Shown piece by piece: positions 16,057 through 24,844 of a stretch of 37,197 bases of DNA. Numbering within the stretch: position 1 is the stretch's first letter; every line of letters begins with the position of its first letter. Origin of the DNA: Capnocytophaga leadbetteri (GTDB lineage Bacteria > Bacteroidota > Bacteroidia > Flavobacteriales > Flavobacteriaceae). The notes beneath the pieces are model-generated. The model was not told the DNA's origin and did no database searches. It saw only the letters and a list, made by a program, of their open reading frames with translations. The stretch lies in assembly GCF_003054025.1 (NCBI RefSeq), contig NZ_QBKG01000019.1:1-37197 (forward strand), in the 5' to 3' direction. The position numbers and the translations under genes are program-made.

Positions 16057-17340
16057 ATGGCAAGATACGAATTAAAATTACCCTCTATGGGTGAAAGTGT
16101 GGCTGAAGCTGTGGTTACCAACTGGCTCAAAAAGGTAGGCGACCCTATTGAAGCCGAAGAAGCTATTGTAGAAGTCGCTACTGACAAAGTAGACTCAGAA
16201 GTGCCCAGCGAAGTAAGTGGCATAGTTTCTGAAATCCTCTTCAAAGTAGATGAGGTAGTAAAAATAGGTCAGGTGATGGCTATCATCGAAACCCAAGAGT
16301 CAGCAGACGCCTCGGCTCCTCCTCAACAAACTGCTGAAATACTGATGCAAAACATAAGCGATATAAAAGAGACTACCCTTAGCCCTCAAATAGACTTTAG
16401 TGGTGCTGAGCGTTTCTACTCTCCTTTGGTGAAGAATATCGCTAAACAAGAAGGTATTAGCTTTGATGAATTAGCCCATATAAAAGGCACCGGACTAAAC
16501 AATAGGGTAACTAAAGATGATATCCTAGCTTATATAGCCCACAGAACCCAGCCTAAAGCTACTACTGTAGCTCCTACTCCGGCACCCCCTGCAACAGCAA
16601 CCTCTATTGATCAGAGAAGCTATACTAAGCACGGCGAGGAGCGCATAGAGATGAGCCGTATGGGCAAGATTATAGCTGAGCATATGACTCTTAGCAAGCA
16701 AACATCTGCACACGTACAAAGCTTTACTGAAGTAGATGTAACCCGTATATGGCAATGGCGCAACAAGGTGAAGAAAGCATTTGAGGCTAATGAAGGCGAG
16801 AAATTTACCTTTACTCCTATCTTTATGGAAGCTGTAGCTAAGGCTCTCATTGACTTCCCGATGATGAATATATCAGTAGAAGGTACCACTATTATTAAGA
16901 AGAAAAACATCAATATAGGAATGGCTACTGCCTTACCTGACGGCAACTTAATAGTACCTGTTATCAAAAATGCTGATGAGCTTAACCTAAGAGGTATGGC
17001 TAAAATAGTAAACGACCTTGCTAAGCGTGCTCGTGCTAACCAGCTAAAACCTGATGAGGTAAAAGATGGTACTTATACAGTTACTAATATAGGTTCTTTT
17101 GGCAACGTTTTTGGCACACCTATTATCAATCAGCCACAAGTTGGTATCTTGGCAATAGGAGCTATACAGAAAGTACCTGCTGTTATAGAAACACCTGAAG
17201 GCGATGTAATTGGTATCCGCTATAAAATGATGCTCTCACACAGCTATGACCACCGTGTGGTAAATGGTGCTTTAGGCGGTATGTTCGTACAACGCGTAGC
17301 TCAATATCTCGAAAAATGGGATATGAACCGCACCCTTTAA
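16057..17340 (+). CDS. dihydrolipoamide acyltransferase (E2) of a 2-oxo acid dehydrogenase
   Basis: E2 forms the core of a 2-oxo acid dehydrogenase complex and passes the acyl group from lipoyl-lysine to CoA. In order: one lipoyl domain (1-80, lipoylated K44 in VATDKVDSE), a linker, a peripheral-subunit-binding domain (about 126-165, SPLVKNIAKQEGIS to RVTKDDILAYI), a Pro/Ala/Thr linker and the catalytic domain (about 200-427). The single lipoyl domain and MGESVAEAVVTNWLKKVGD favour a branched-chain 2-oxo acid E2 over pyruvate E2, but this is not certain. The catalytic motif is SYDHRVVNG: H399 is present, while the usual Asp four residues later is Asn403. No E1 or E3 gene is in the window. Confidence 0.92.
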   Translation: MARYELKLPSMGESVAEAVVTNWLKKVGDPIEAEEAIVEVATDKVDSEVPSEVSGIVSEILFKVDEVVKIGQVMAIIETQESADASAPPQQTAEILMQNISDIKETTLSPQIDFSGAERFYSPLVKNIAKQEGISFDELAHIKGTGLNNRVTKDDILAYIAHRTQPKATTVAPTPAPPATATSIDQRSYTKHGEERIEMSRMGKIIAEHMTLSKQTSAHVQSFTEVDVTRIWQWRNKVKKAFEANEGEKFTFTPIFMEAVAKALIDFPMMNISVEGTTIIKKKNINIGMATALPDGNLIVPVIKNADELNLRGMAKIVNDLAKRARANQLKPDEVKDGTYTVTNIGSFGNVFGTPIINQPQVGILAIGAIQKVPAVIETPEGDVIGIRYKMMLSHSYDHRVVNGALGGMFVQRVAQYLEKWDMNRTL

Positions 17341-17344
17341 AATA

Positions 17345-17399
17345 AAGAGAAAACAAAAAAGGCTGTCTTTTAAAAAGACAGCCTTTTTTGTTTTCTCTT
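17345..17399. terminator. bidirectional terminator between E2 and ftsZ
   Basis: A 27-nt arm (17345-17371) is perfectly repeated in inverse at 17373-17399. Its GC core GGCTGTC / GACAGCC is flanked by an A-run on one side and a T-run on the other, so hairpins with U-tracts form on both strands. It serves the convergent E2 and ftsZ genes. Confidence 0.9.
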
Positions 17400-17417
17400 A
17401 TCAAAAAGATACAATTG

Positions 17418-19217
17418 TTAATCTACATTATCGTGTAGGTACGAATTGTTTTTTCGTATCTGAAACTCTCCTGAAGAGTCCTTCCCTACCGTAGTACGCG
17501 ATTGGGTATTAACCGAGCCAAATTTGTAGTTATAATCTTGCAAACGATTAGAACGTTTGTTCATCACATCTGAAATTCGCGCATCCATAGGGGTTAGCCT
17601 TATTTCAGTTTCTTCATCTTCAAACATTCTCATTTGTACAGGAGCATTATTAGGCTTTACAGGTGCAGCCATCTTCTCTTCTGTATTATATAATACAAAC
17701 TCATTATTATTCACCGTTTTATCTTCTACAAACGAGGTTGGTTTGGCATCGCGAAAGGTGCGCTCTAACTCAGTATATTCCTCTAAAGTATAACGTATTT
17801 CGCCTGCTTCATTCACTATAGGAGCTGAAGTATAACGGTTTTTAGGCTGCGATGGTTGTGGTTCATAATCTTCCTCACGCAATTGGTGTACAATAGGTGC
17901 AGCTACTTCAGCAGCAGCATAGACTTTTTGCTGGCGAGGCACTTCTTGCACTACCTCTTCTTTCTTAGGTTTTTCCCACTTAGGAGCTGTTTTATCTACT
18001 ATTATAAAACTATCTTCTGTAGTTACCAATTCGCAGTCTGTCCAGATATTGAGTAGGTCAGTAAGTGCGGGTTCTTTTTTTACCTCAGGTACTGATGGCA
18101 CAGGGTAAACCTCTGTAGCATTAATAGCGGCATTGACTACCACCCCTTTAGGCTCTGTTAAATCGCGAGTAACAGTTTGATTATCATCAAGGACGTGTAT
18201 TACACGGCGTGGCTCAGCATTTACGATTTCTTTTTGCTGCTCTACATCAAAACCTGTAGCTACTACTACTACCGAAATAGCCTCACCTAACGACTCGTCT
18301 TCACCAATACCATAGATAAGGTCAGCCATATTGTCGCCTGCTTGCTCCTGAATGTAGTTGTTAATTTCAGTCACTTCGCGCTGAGTAGCCTCTTTAGAGC
18401 CGTAAGTAATCAATACCAAGACATTTTTAGCTCCTACTATTTTGTTATCGTTTAGCAGTGGAGAGTTTAATGCCCCTGTTACGGCATCGCTTGCTCTGTT
18501 TTCACCCTCACCTATTGCTGAACCCATAATAGCAGTACCTCCGTTTTCGAGTACTGTACGGGCATCACGCAAGTCGATGTTTACCATATAATGCTTACTA
18601 ATTACCTCAGCCATTCCTTTGGCAGCTTTTAGCAATATCTCATTGGCTTTGCCAAAACTTTCGCTGATAGTCAGTTCGCCATACATTTCGTTTATCTTAT
18701 TGTTATTGATAACGATAAGCGAATCTACAGAATCGCGGAGTTTCTTAATACCAGCTTGTGCCTGACGACTGCGTTTTAAGCCTTCGAAGTTGAACGGAGT
18801 GGTAACGATAGCTACCGTTAATATGCCCATCTCTTTAGCCTTTTTAGCTATGATAGGCACTGCCCCTGTACCGGTACCGCCCCCCATACCCGCTGTGATA
18901 AATATCATTTGGGTATTCCCTTCAAGGGCTTTCTGGATGTTGTTTTCACTCTCTATAGCTGCTTTCTCTCCAATTTCAGGATTATTCCCTGCTCCTAACC
19001 CCTCGGTAAGTGTCACCCCTAACTGTATTTTGTTAGGAATATTGCTGCTCTCAAGTGCTTGTGCATCAGTGTTGCAAATTAGGTAATCTACCCCATTGAT
19101 GCCATTATCGTACATAAAATTGACGGCGTTGCCCCCTCCTCCGCCTACTCCAATAACTTTTATATAATTACTGTTATTTTTTGGAAAATTAAATTGGACA
19201 TCTTGTGTTTGTTCCAT
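17418..19217 (-). CDS. ftsZ: cell division GTPase FtsZ
   Basis: FtsZ is the tubulin homologue that assembles the division ring. The GTPase core (about 18-330) has VIGVGGGGGNAVNFM, the tubulin signature GGGTGTG (112-118), PFNFEG, and a synergy T7 loop NIDLRDA (213-219). The 599-residue length is far above the roughly 380 residues of E. coli: after the core there is a long, acidic, Pro/Glu/Lys-rich linker of some 250 residues. The C-terminus is NSYLHDNVD, in place of the proteobacterial DIPAFLRK peptide; such a tail is, from memory, usual in Flavobacteriia. It follows ftsA by 23 nt on the same strand. Confidence 0.97.
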   Translation of the reverse strand: MEQTQDVQFNFPKNNSNYIKVIGVGGGGGNAVNFMYDNGINGVDYLICNTDAQALESSNIPNKIQLGVTLTEGLGAGNNPEIGEKAAIESENNIQKALEGNTQMIFITAGMGGGTGTGAVPIIAKKAKEMGILTVAIVTTPFNFEGLKRSRQAQAGIKKLRDSVDSLIVINNNKINEMYGELTISESFGKANEILLKAAKGMAEVISKHYMVNIDLRDARTVLENGGTAIMGSAIGEGENRASDAVTGALNSPLLNDNKIVGAKNVLVLITYGSKEATQREVTEINNYIQEQAGDNMADLIYGIGEDESLGEAISVVVVATGFDVEQQKEIVNAEPRRVIHVLDDNQTVTRDLTEPKGVVVNAAINATEVYPVPSVPEVKKEPALTDLLNIWTDCELVTTEDSFIIVDKTAPKWEKPKKEEVVQEVPRQQKVYAAAEVAAPIVHQLREEDYEPQPSQPKNRYTSAPIVNEAGEIRYTLEEYTELERTFRDAKPTSFVEDKTVNNNEFVLYNTEEKMAAPVKPNNAPVQMRMFEDEETEIRLTPMDARISDVMNKRSNRLQDYNYKFGSVNTQSRTTVGKDSSGEFQIRKNNSYLHDNVD

Positions 19218-19240
19218 TATCTAAATCATAATTATTTGTT

Positions 19241-20671
19241 CTATACTTCTTCTTCAGTCTCGCCTATGAAATTTTTTATTTTCTTGCTGACTTTTTCCCA
19301 AAACCCTTTGCTACTCTTAGGTTCTTCCTCTTCCTCATCATCTTCTTCTATTTTTCGGCTGACCGCAGCAGCTGAGTCGTCTATAATAGTAGCTATTACT
19401 TTTTGTGTTTTATTAATTGGCTGTTCTGCAGGGATTTCTGCTCTGTCATCAGCCTCAGTTACTTCTTGTGCTTTAAGCTCTTCTAAACGTTTTTTGAACT
19501 GCTCTTCAGCCTGATTTTCTATAGCGTTCATCACCAATCCTATAGCGGTAGCATATATGGGTGACGTAAGCTTAGGATCTGAATTATCAGCTAAATGTTC
19601 ATCGGGGTAACCTATACGGGTGTCCATACCGGTAATGTATTCTACCAACTGCACTATGTGCTTTAGTTGGCTGCCTCCTCCTGTAAGTACGATACCTGCA
19701 AAGAGTTTCTTCTTAGCCTCTTGGTAACCGTAGTTTTCTATCACCTTAAGCACCAAATTGATAATCTCGCTCACACGAGAGTGGATAATCTTTGAAAGGT
19801 TTTTAAGGGTTATTTCTTTAGGTTCTTTTCCTTTTATCCCAGGTATAGAAACTATTTCATTATCGCGGTTTTCACCAGGCCAAGCCGACCCATATTGCAC
19901 TTTTAGCATCTCGGCCTGACGTGCCAAAATACCACAACCATTTTTAATATCGTCTGTGATGATATTCCCTCCTAAAGGTACTACAGCTGTATGTCTGATA
20001 ATGCCATCTTTGAAGATAGCCACATCGGTAGTACCGCCCCCTATATCGACTAATACTACCCCTGCATCTTTCTCTTCTTCGCTTAACACTGCTTCAGCCG
20101 AAGCGATAGGTTCGAGCGTTAGCCCTACAGGTTTTAGATTAGCAGTCTGTATGCAACGGGTGATACCCTTAATAGCATTTACCTGACCGATTACCAAATG
20201 AAAAGTAGCGTCTAAACGCTTGCCCATCATACCTATAGGCTCTTTTATTTCGCCTACATTATCTACTTTATAATCTTGTGGAAGGGCGTGAATGATTTTT
20301 TCACCAGGAGCCAAAGAAATAGAGAACACTTGCTCTTTCAAGCGTTCTAAGTCTTCAAAATCTATCAGTTTTTCAGGGTCGGTTCTGGTAATATAGTCGC
20401 TGTGCGAACGGCTTTTTATGTTTTGCCCCGCAATACCTGCTACTACATTTTCTATATCGAGACCGGTTTTCTCTTTAGCATCTTGAATAGCATTCATAAT
20501 CGACTGGGTAGCCTGCGCTATGTTATTCACTACTCCCTTATTGATGCCTTCACTCTTAGCCTGACCGTATCCTAAAATTTTTATCTTCCCGTATTCGTTT
20601 TTCGTCCCTACCATAGTTACAATCTTGGTAGTACCGATATCTAACCCTACGAAGTATTCCTTATATTTCAT
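19241..20671 (-). CDS. ftsA: cell division protein FtsA
   Basis: FtsA is the actin-like ATPase that ties FtsZ filaments to the membrane and to later division proteins. The 476-residue protein has the phosphate-1 loop DIGTTK (11-16), the phosphate-2 loop VDIGGGTTDVAIF, the adenosine motif GIVLTGGGSQL and FtsA's 1C insert after the first subdomain. The C-terminus carries an acidic run (EEDDEEEEEP) and then an amphipathic helix, FWEKVSKKIKNFIG, that should act as the membrane-targeting sequence. ftsZ follows 23 nt downstream. Upstream there is no ftsQ or murC but a 253-bp AT-rich gap and then kdsB, so this pair stands apart from the rest of the dcw genes, at least here. Confidence 0.96.
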   Translation of the reverse strand: MKYKEYFVGLDIGTTKIVTMVGTKNEYGKIKILGYGQAKSEGINKGVVNNIAQATQSIMNAIQDAKEKTGLDIENVVAGIAGQNIKSRSHSDYITRTDPEKLIDFEDLERLKEQVFSISLAPGEKIIHALPQDYKVDNVGEIKEPIGMMGKRLDATFHLVIGQVNAIKGITRCIQTANLKPVGLTLEPIASAEAVLSEEEKDAGVVLVDIGGGTTDVAIFKDGIIRHTAVVPLGGNIITDDIKNGCGILARQAEMLKVQYGSAWPGENRDNEIVSIPGIKGKEPKEITLKNLSKIIHSRVSEIINLVLKVIENYGYQEAKKKLFAGIVLTGGGSQLKHIVQLVEYITGMDTRIGYPDEHLADNSDPKLTSPIYATAIGLVMNAIENQAEEQFKKRLEELKAQEVTEADDRAEIPAEQPINKTQKVIATIIDDSAAAVSRKIEEDDEEEEEPKSSKGFWEKVSKKIKNFIGETEEEV

Positions 20672-20797
20672 TTTTTTACACGTTTCTCTACTTCTTACAG
20701 ATGTAGTCTCTCTTTTTTTATTTATTTTATAACAATATTCTTAAAGAATTAGGTAGTTTTATGTATAGTGTGTATTTTAGTGTTGTATTAGACGTAG

Positions 20798-20805
20798 CAA
20801 AGATA
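20798..20805 (-). promoter_or_regulatory. possible -7 element upstream of ftsA
   Basis: On the minus strand TATCTTTG (20798-20805) matches TAnnTTTG and would give a leader of about 120 nt for ftsA. No TTG lies at the right distance. The surrounding gap (20672-20924) is very AT-rich and holds no gene that I can see. Confidence 0.45.
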
Positions 20806-20924
20806 ATAAAAAAATAAAATCTTTCAGTATTTTTTTATCAAGAAGTTATCAACAATTTTATAAACTATTGATTGTCACACAAAAGCAAAAAAAATATTTT
20901 TTATTTTTATATGTATCCCTCTTT

Positions 20925-21662
20925 TTAGCTCCCTTTTTTCGAGAGTCGTATTCGTGCTTTTTCCAAATCATCAGGGGTATCAATCCCTATGGTGGGTATA
21001 TTTGTTAACGCTAAGCGTATTTTATATCCATTTTCTAAGTAACGTAATTGCTCCAACTTCTCTGTTTCTTCTAAAACAGAAGGGGGCAACTCGGTGAAGC
21101 GTTGTAGGGCTGCTTTCCGATAGGCATAGATACCAATGTGCTTGTAATAAGGAGCTCCTACATCAGCACGCTGATAAGGAATTACTGACCTCGAAAAGTA
21201 AAGCGCTTCATTCTGGCGATTTACCACTACCTTTACATTATTAGGATTAGCTATCTCTTCAGGGTCGGTGATTACCTCCATTAGGCTCGCTACATCTACA
21301 GTCTTATCAACATCTTTAGCGAAAATATCGATTACCTTTTCCAGATTTTCTTTATTGGTGAAAGGCTCATCGCCCTGCACATTCACGATAATATCGACTG
21401 GCAGGTCTTGTGAAGCTTCTGCTAAACGGTCGCTACCGCTGTTGTGTTCTTTTTTACTTCTGATAACCCTACCTCCTACTTCGCTGATAGCTTTTTCGAT
21501 GCGGTCATCGTCAGTTACTACATACACCTCATCAAACAGTTGCGTATCCTTAACGCGCTGGTAAGTATGCACAATCACTGGCTTACCACAGAGGTCTTGC
21601 ATCAGTTTGGCTGGGAAACGCGTTGCACCATAACGCGCTGGTATCATTGCTATTACTTTCAT
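20925..21662 (-). CDS. kdsB: 3-deoxy-manno-octulosonate cytidylyltransferase (CMP-Kdo synthetase)
   Basis: KdsB activates Kdo with CTP to CMP-Kdo, the donor for the inner core of lipopolysaccharide, so the cell makes Kdo-containing LPS. The 245-residue length is standard. Visible signatures are the nucleotide-binding [15 protein letters not shown] near the N-terminus, [19 protein letters not shown] with its metal-binding Asp, [11 protein letters not shown] and the [10 protein letters not shown] segment. It lies downstream of accC on the same strand but an 86-bp gap with a long hairpin separates them. It has no obvious promoter of its own, so read-through from the acc operon is possible. Confidence 0.96.
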   Translation of the reverse strand: MKVIAMIPARYGATRFPAKLMQDLCGKPVIVHTYQRVKDTQLFDEVYVVTDDDRIEKAISEVGGRVIRSKKEHNSGSDRLAEASQDLPVDIIVNVQGDEPFTNKENLEKVIDIFAKDVDKTVDVASLMEVITDPEEIANPNNVKVVVNRQNEALYFSRSVIPYQRADVGAPYYKHIGIYAYRKAALQRFTELPPSVLEETEKLEQLRYLENGYKIRLALTNIPTIGIDTPDDLEKARIRLSKKGS

Positions 21663-21690
21663 ATTTTTGATTTAACAATTAACCAATAAC

Positions 21691-21733
21691 AAGGGACTAT
21701 TAAAAAAACAACGTTTTTTTTGAATAGTCCCTT
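21691..21733 (-). terminator. long hairpin after accC
   Basis: AAGGGACTATT (21691-21701) pairs with AATAGTCCCTT (21723-21733), and the A-run and T-run between them extend the stem. It lies 16 nt past the accC stop. The U-tract after the stem is short on the minus strand, so it may be a partial terminator or attenuator between accC and kdsB. Confidence 0.5.
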
Positions 21734-21748
21734 TATATTAATACTTCA

Positions 21749-23101
21749 TTATTCTCCCGCTTGGGGTTTCATCTTAAAATCTTCCATAAACTTAGTGGTG
21801 TAATTGCCCGCCAAATAATCGGGGTCATCCATCAACTGCAAATGGAATGGTATCGTGGTCTTTACGCCCTCTACCACAAACTCATCTAACGCACGGCGCA
21901 TCTTGGCTATCGCCTCTTCGCGCGTTTGTGCTGTGGTGATGAGCTTCGCTATCATAGAGTCGTAGTTAGGCGGAATCACATAACCGCTATACACGTGGGT
22001 ATCGAGACGCACTCCGTGTCCGCCCGGTGCGTGTAGGGTAGTGATTTTGCCTGGTGAGGGTCTGAAGTCGTTATAAGGGTCTTCAGCATTGATACGACAC
22101 TCTATAGCGTGTAGTTTAGGGGTGTAGTTCTTACCAGAAATAGGCACTCCTGCAGCTACTAATATTTGTTCTCTAATAAGGTCGTAATCAATTACTTGCT
22201 CGGTAATAGGGTGTTCTACTTGTATACGGGTGTTCATCTCCATAAAGTAGAAATTGCGGTCTTTGTCTACCAAAAACTCTACCGTACCAGCTCCTTCGTA
22301 CTTGATGTACTCGGCTGCTTTTACGGCTGCCTCGCCCATACGCTTGCGAAGGTCTTCGGTCATAAAAGGCGAAGGTGTTTCTTCGGTTAGCTTCTGGTGG
22401 CGACGCTGGATAGAGCAGTCGCGCTCTGATAAGTGACAAGCCTTACCGTATTGGTCGCCTACTATCTGAATTTCGATGTGGCGAGGGTCTACGATAAGTT
22501 TTTCCATATACATAGCATCGTTGCCAAAGGCAGCTCCGGCTTCTTGCATTGCGCTATCGAGGGCTTTTTCGAGGTCTTCCTCTTTCCACACATCGCGCAT
22601 ACCACGCCCCCCGCCTCCGGCAGTAGCTTTCAGCATCACAGGGTAGCCTATCTCGGCCGCTATTTTCTTAGCGTGCTCGAGCGATTGTACTAATCCGTCA
22701 GAACCAGGCACCGTAGGTACGCCCGCCTCTTTCATAGTAGCTTTGGCTGAAGCCTTGTCGCCCATACGCTCTATCATTTCAGGTGATGCCCCGATGAATT
22801 TGATACCGTGTTCAGCACAAATCTTTGAAAACTTGGCATTTTCTGAAAGAAACCCATATCCTGGGTGGATAGCATCGGCATTGGTGATTTCGGCAGCTGC
22901 TATAATATTAGGTATTTTTAAGTATGAATCTTTGCTCGCTGGAGGACCTATACACACGGCTTCGTCAGCAAAACGAACGTGCAAACTATCAGCATCGGCA
23001 GTAGAATATACCGCTACCGACTTGATACCCATTTCCCTACAAGTACGTATTACTCGCAAGGCTATCTCTCCGCGGTTAGCTATTAATATTTTTTTAAACA
23101 T
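21749..23101 (-). CDS. accC: acetyl-CoA carboxylase, biotin carboxylase subunit
   Basis: AccC carboxylates the biotin on BCCP with bicarbonate and ATP, in the first step of fatty acid synthesis. The 450-residue protein has the N-terminal [17 protein letters not shown], the ATP-grasp glycine loop GGGGRGM (162-168), the catalytic [12 protein letters not shown] segment, the Mg-binding [10 protein letters not shown] (288-297) and the C-terminal biotin carboxylase domain. The size is that of bacterial AccC and not of a fused acyl-CoA carboxylase alpha chain. It follows accB by 37 nt. The carboxyltransferase subunits accA and accD are not adjacent. Confidence 0.97.
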   Translation of the reverse strand: MFKKILIANRGEIALRVIRTCREMGIKSVAVYSTADADSLHVRFADEAVCIGPPASKDSYLKIPNIIAAAEITNADAIHPGYGFLSENAKFSKICAEHGIKFIGASPEMIERMGDKASAKATMKEAGVPTVPGSDGLVQSLEHAKKIAAEIGYPVMLKATAGGGGRGMRDVWKEEDLEKALDSAMQEAGAAFGNDAMYMEKLIVDPRHIEIQIVGDQYGKACHLSERDCSIQRRHQKLTEETPSPFMTEDLRKRMGEAAVKAAEYIKYEGAGTVEFLVDKDRNFYFMEMNTRIQVEHPITEQVIDYDLIREQILVAAGVPISGKNYTPKLHAIECRINAEDPYNDFRPSPGKITTLHAPGGHGVRLDTHVYSGYVIPPNYDSMIAKLITTAQTREEAIAKMRRALDEFVVEGVKTTIPFHLQLMDDPDYLAGNYTTKFMEDFKMKPQAGE

Positions 23102-23138
23102 AGTATTCCTTTTTAAAAATAAAGGTTTTGGGTCTCAT

Positions 23139-23642
23139 CTATGATGGGTCTACCAAATATAATGGTTGATCGAACTCTACAGGAGAAGAGTCGTCTACCA
23201 ATATTTTTACGATTTTACCAGATACTTCTGATTCAATCTCGTTGAAAAGTTTCATCGCTTCGATGATACAGATAACGCTTCCTTTAGAAATAGTTGAACC
23301 TACTTCGACAAACAAAGGTTTATCTGGACCAGGGCGGCGATAGAAAGTGCCTATCATCGGTGATTTGATAGTGATATATTTGCTATCTTCACTAGGTGCA
23401 GGTTTGTTTTCAGTAGCCTCTGGTGCCGCCACCGGAAGGGTCTGGGTAGGTAGGGGTTGCTGAATAGGCAACTGAGGGAGCTGCTGTGCTACAGGTAGTT
23501 GCTGCACATAGACTTGCTCTCTGCCACTCTCATCGGAATTGGTTTTGATAGTGATTTTTACATCCTCCATCTCCAATTTTACCTCACTTGCGCCCGACTT
23601 GACAACAAATTTAATTAAGTTTTGAATGTCTCTTAAATCCAT
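23139..23642 (-). CDS. accB: biotin carboxyl carrier protein of acetyl-CoA carboxylase
   Basis: AccB carries the carboxyl group between AccC and the carboxyltransferase. The 167-residue protein has an N-terminal helical region (MDLRDIQNLIKFVVKSGASE), a Pro/Gln-rich flexible linker (about 46-85) and the C-terminal biotinyl domain with IIEAMKLFNEIES; the biotinylated lysine is K131. The thumb-type PMIGTFYRRPGPDKPLFVEV is present, as usual for AccB. It lies between fabH (27 nt upstream) and accC (37 nt downstream) on the same strand, forming a fabH-accB-accC operon. Confidence 0.97.
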   Translation of the reverse strand: MDLRDIQNLIKFVVKSGASEVKLEMEDVKITIKTNSDESGREQVYVQQLPVAQQLPQLPIQQPLPTQTLPVAAPEATENKPAPSEDSKYITIKSPMIGTFYRRPGPDKPLFVEVGSTISKGSVICIIEAMKLFNEIESEVSGKIVKILVDDSSPVEFDQPLYLVDPS

Positions 23643-23669
23643 ACGAATATATGTTTGCTGAATTGTTGT

Positions 23670-24680
23670 TTATTTTTTTACTTGGGCGCCGTCGTATGCC
23701 CATTTTAGGTATATAGCCCCCCAAGTGAAACCACCACCAAAGGCTGCTAATACTATGTTATCGCCTTTTTTGAGCTGTTGCTCGTAGTCATTAAGGGCGA
23801 GAATGATAGTAGCTGAAGTGGTATTGCCGTACTTGTGAATGTTTAGCATCACTTTTTCGGCAGGTAGCCCCATACGCTCAGCAGTGGCATCGATGATGCG
23901 CTTATTAGCCTGATGCGGGGTAAGCCATTGTACATCATTATTAGTTAGGTTGTTGCGTTTTAGCACCTCTTCAGCCACATCGGCCATACCGGTTACTGCG
24001 TATTTGAAAACGGTCTTACCATCTTGAAACACAAAGTGTTGCTTTTCGGCTACTGTTTGAGCGGTGGTAGGACAAAGAGAGCCTCCTGCCTTGATATACA
24101 GGTGGTTGCGCCCTATACCATCACTTTTTAGGATTTCGTCTTTCACCCCTAATCCTTCGTAGTTAGGCTCGAAAAGCGCTGCCCCTCCTCCATCGCCAAA
24201 GAGGATACAAGTAGCGCGGTCGGTATAATCGATAATAGACGACATTTTGTCGGCACCTACTAACAATACTTTTTTATAACGCCCTGACTCTATGTATTTG
24301 GCAGCCACTGACACGCCAAATAAGAAACTTGAGCAAGCTGCTTGTAGGTCGAAAGCAAAGGCATTGGTTGCCCCTATTTGCGAAGCTACATAAGGGCCTG
24401 TAAGTGCTACGGGCATATCGGGAGTAGCTGTAGCGAGGATAAGCAGGTCTATCTCTTTAGGGTCTAAACCTTTCTTATTGAGGAGGTCTTTAGCAGCCTC
24501 TATAGCCAAGAAAGAGGTACCTTTTTGAGGGTCTTTCAAGATACGGCGTTCTCTGATACCTGTACGAGTGTAAATCCACTCATCATTTGTTTCTACCATT
24601 TTCTCGAGCATAGCATTGCTGAGTACATCCTCTGGTACATAGCCACCGATAGCGGTAATGGCAGCAGATATTTTCTCCAT
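23670..24680 (-). CDS. fabH: beta-ketoacyl-ACP synthase III
   Basis: FabH starts fatty acid chains by condensing acetyl-CoA, or branched acyl-CoA primers, with malonyl-ACP. The 336-residue protein has the catalytic triad C116 (QAACSSFLFG), H256 (TPHQANKR) and N286 (KYGNTTSA), and the family's GGGAALFE and TNDEWIYTRTGI segments. The ATG at 24680 is chosen over an upstream in-frame TTG (24707) because MEKISAAITAIGGYVPE is the usual beginning. It leads the fabH-accB-accC operon, with its own promoter in the divergent gap toward the carboxyltransferase gene. rpmF, often upstream of fabH in other Bacteroidota, is absent here. Confidence 0.96.
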   Translation of the reverse strand: MEKISAAITAIGGYVPEDVLSNAMLEKMVETNDEWIYTRTGIRERRILKDPQKGTSFLAIEAAKDLLNKKGLDPKEIDLLILATATPDMPVALTGPYVASQIGATNAFAFDLQAACSSFLFGVSVAAKYIESGRYKKVLLVGADKMSSIIDYTDRATCILFGDGGGAALFEPNYEGLGVKDEILKSDGIGRNHLYIKAGGSLCPTTAQTVAEKQHFVFQDGKTVFKYAVTGMADVAEEVLKRNNLTNNDVQWLTPHQANKRIIDATAERMGLPAEKVMLNIHKYGNTTSATIILALNDYEQQLKKGDNIVLAAFGGGFTWGAIYLKWAYDGAQVKK

Positions 24681-24741
24681 TGTAAATGTCAAGTTATTGT
24701 TATTCAATTATTGTGTTTTAGTATAGCACACAAATTTGGGG

Positions 24742-24773
24742 CAAAAATACATAATTATTTTGTTTTATCGCAA
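24742..24773 (-). promoter_or_regulatory. promoter of the fabH-accB-accC operon
   Basis: On the minus strand TATTTTTG (24742-24749) matches TAnnTTTG with TTG (24771-24773) 21 nt upstream. The fabH ATG lies about 60 nt downstream. No FapR- or FabR-type inverted repeat was recognised. Confidence 0.65.
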
Positions 24774-24844
24774 AAAAAGTTTAAAAAAATATTGGTTATA
24801 GTAAAATTATAATGAAATTCACTCAGTTATAGCTCGCTAATTTT

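Noticed and set aside
20846-20854. TTATCAACA, close to a DnaA box
   Set aside because: A single copy with one mismatch in very AT-rich DNA, without other boxes or a dnaA/dnaN neighbour, does not support an origin.
24681-24707. TTG start that would add nine residues to FabH
   Set aside because: FabH normally begins close to the AAITAIGGYVPE segment; the ATG at 24680 fits this.
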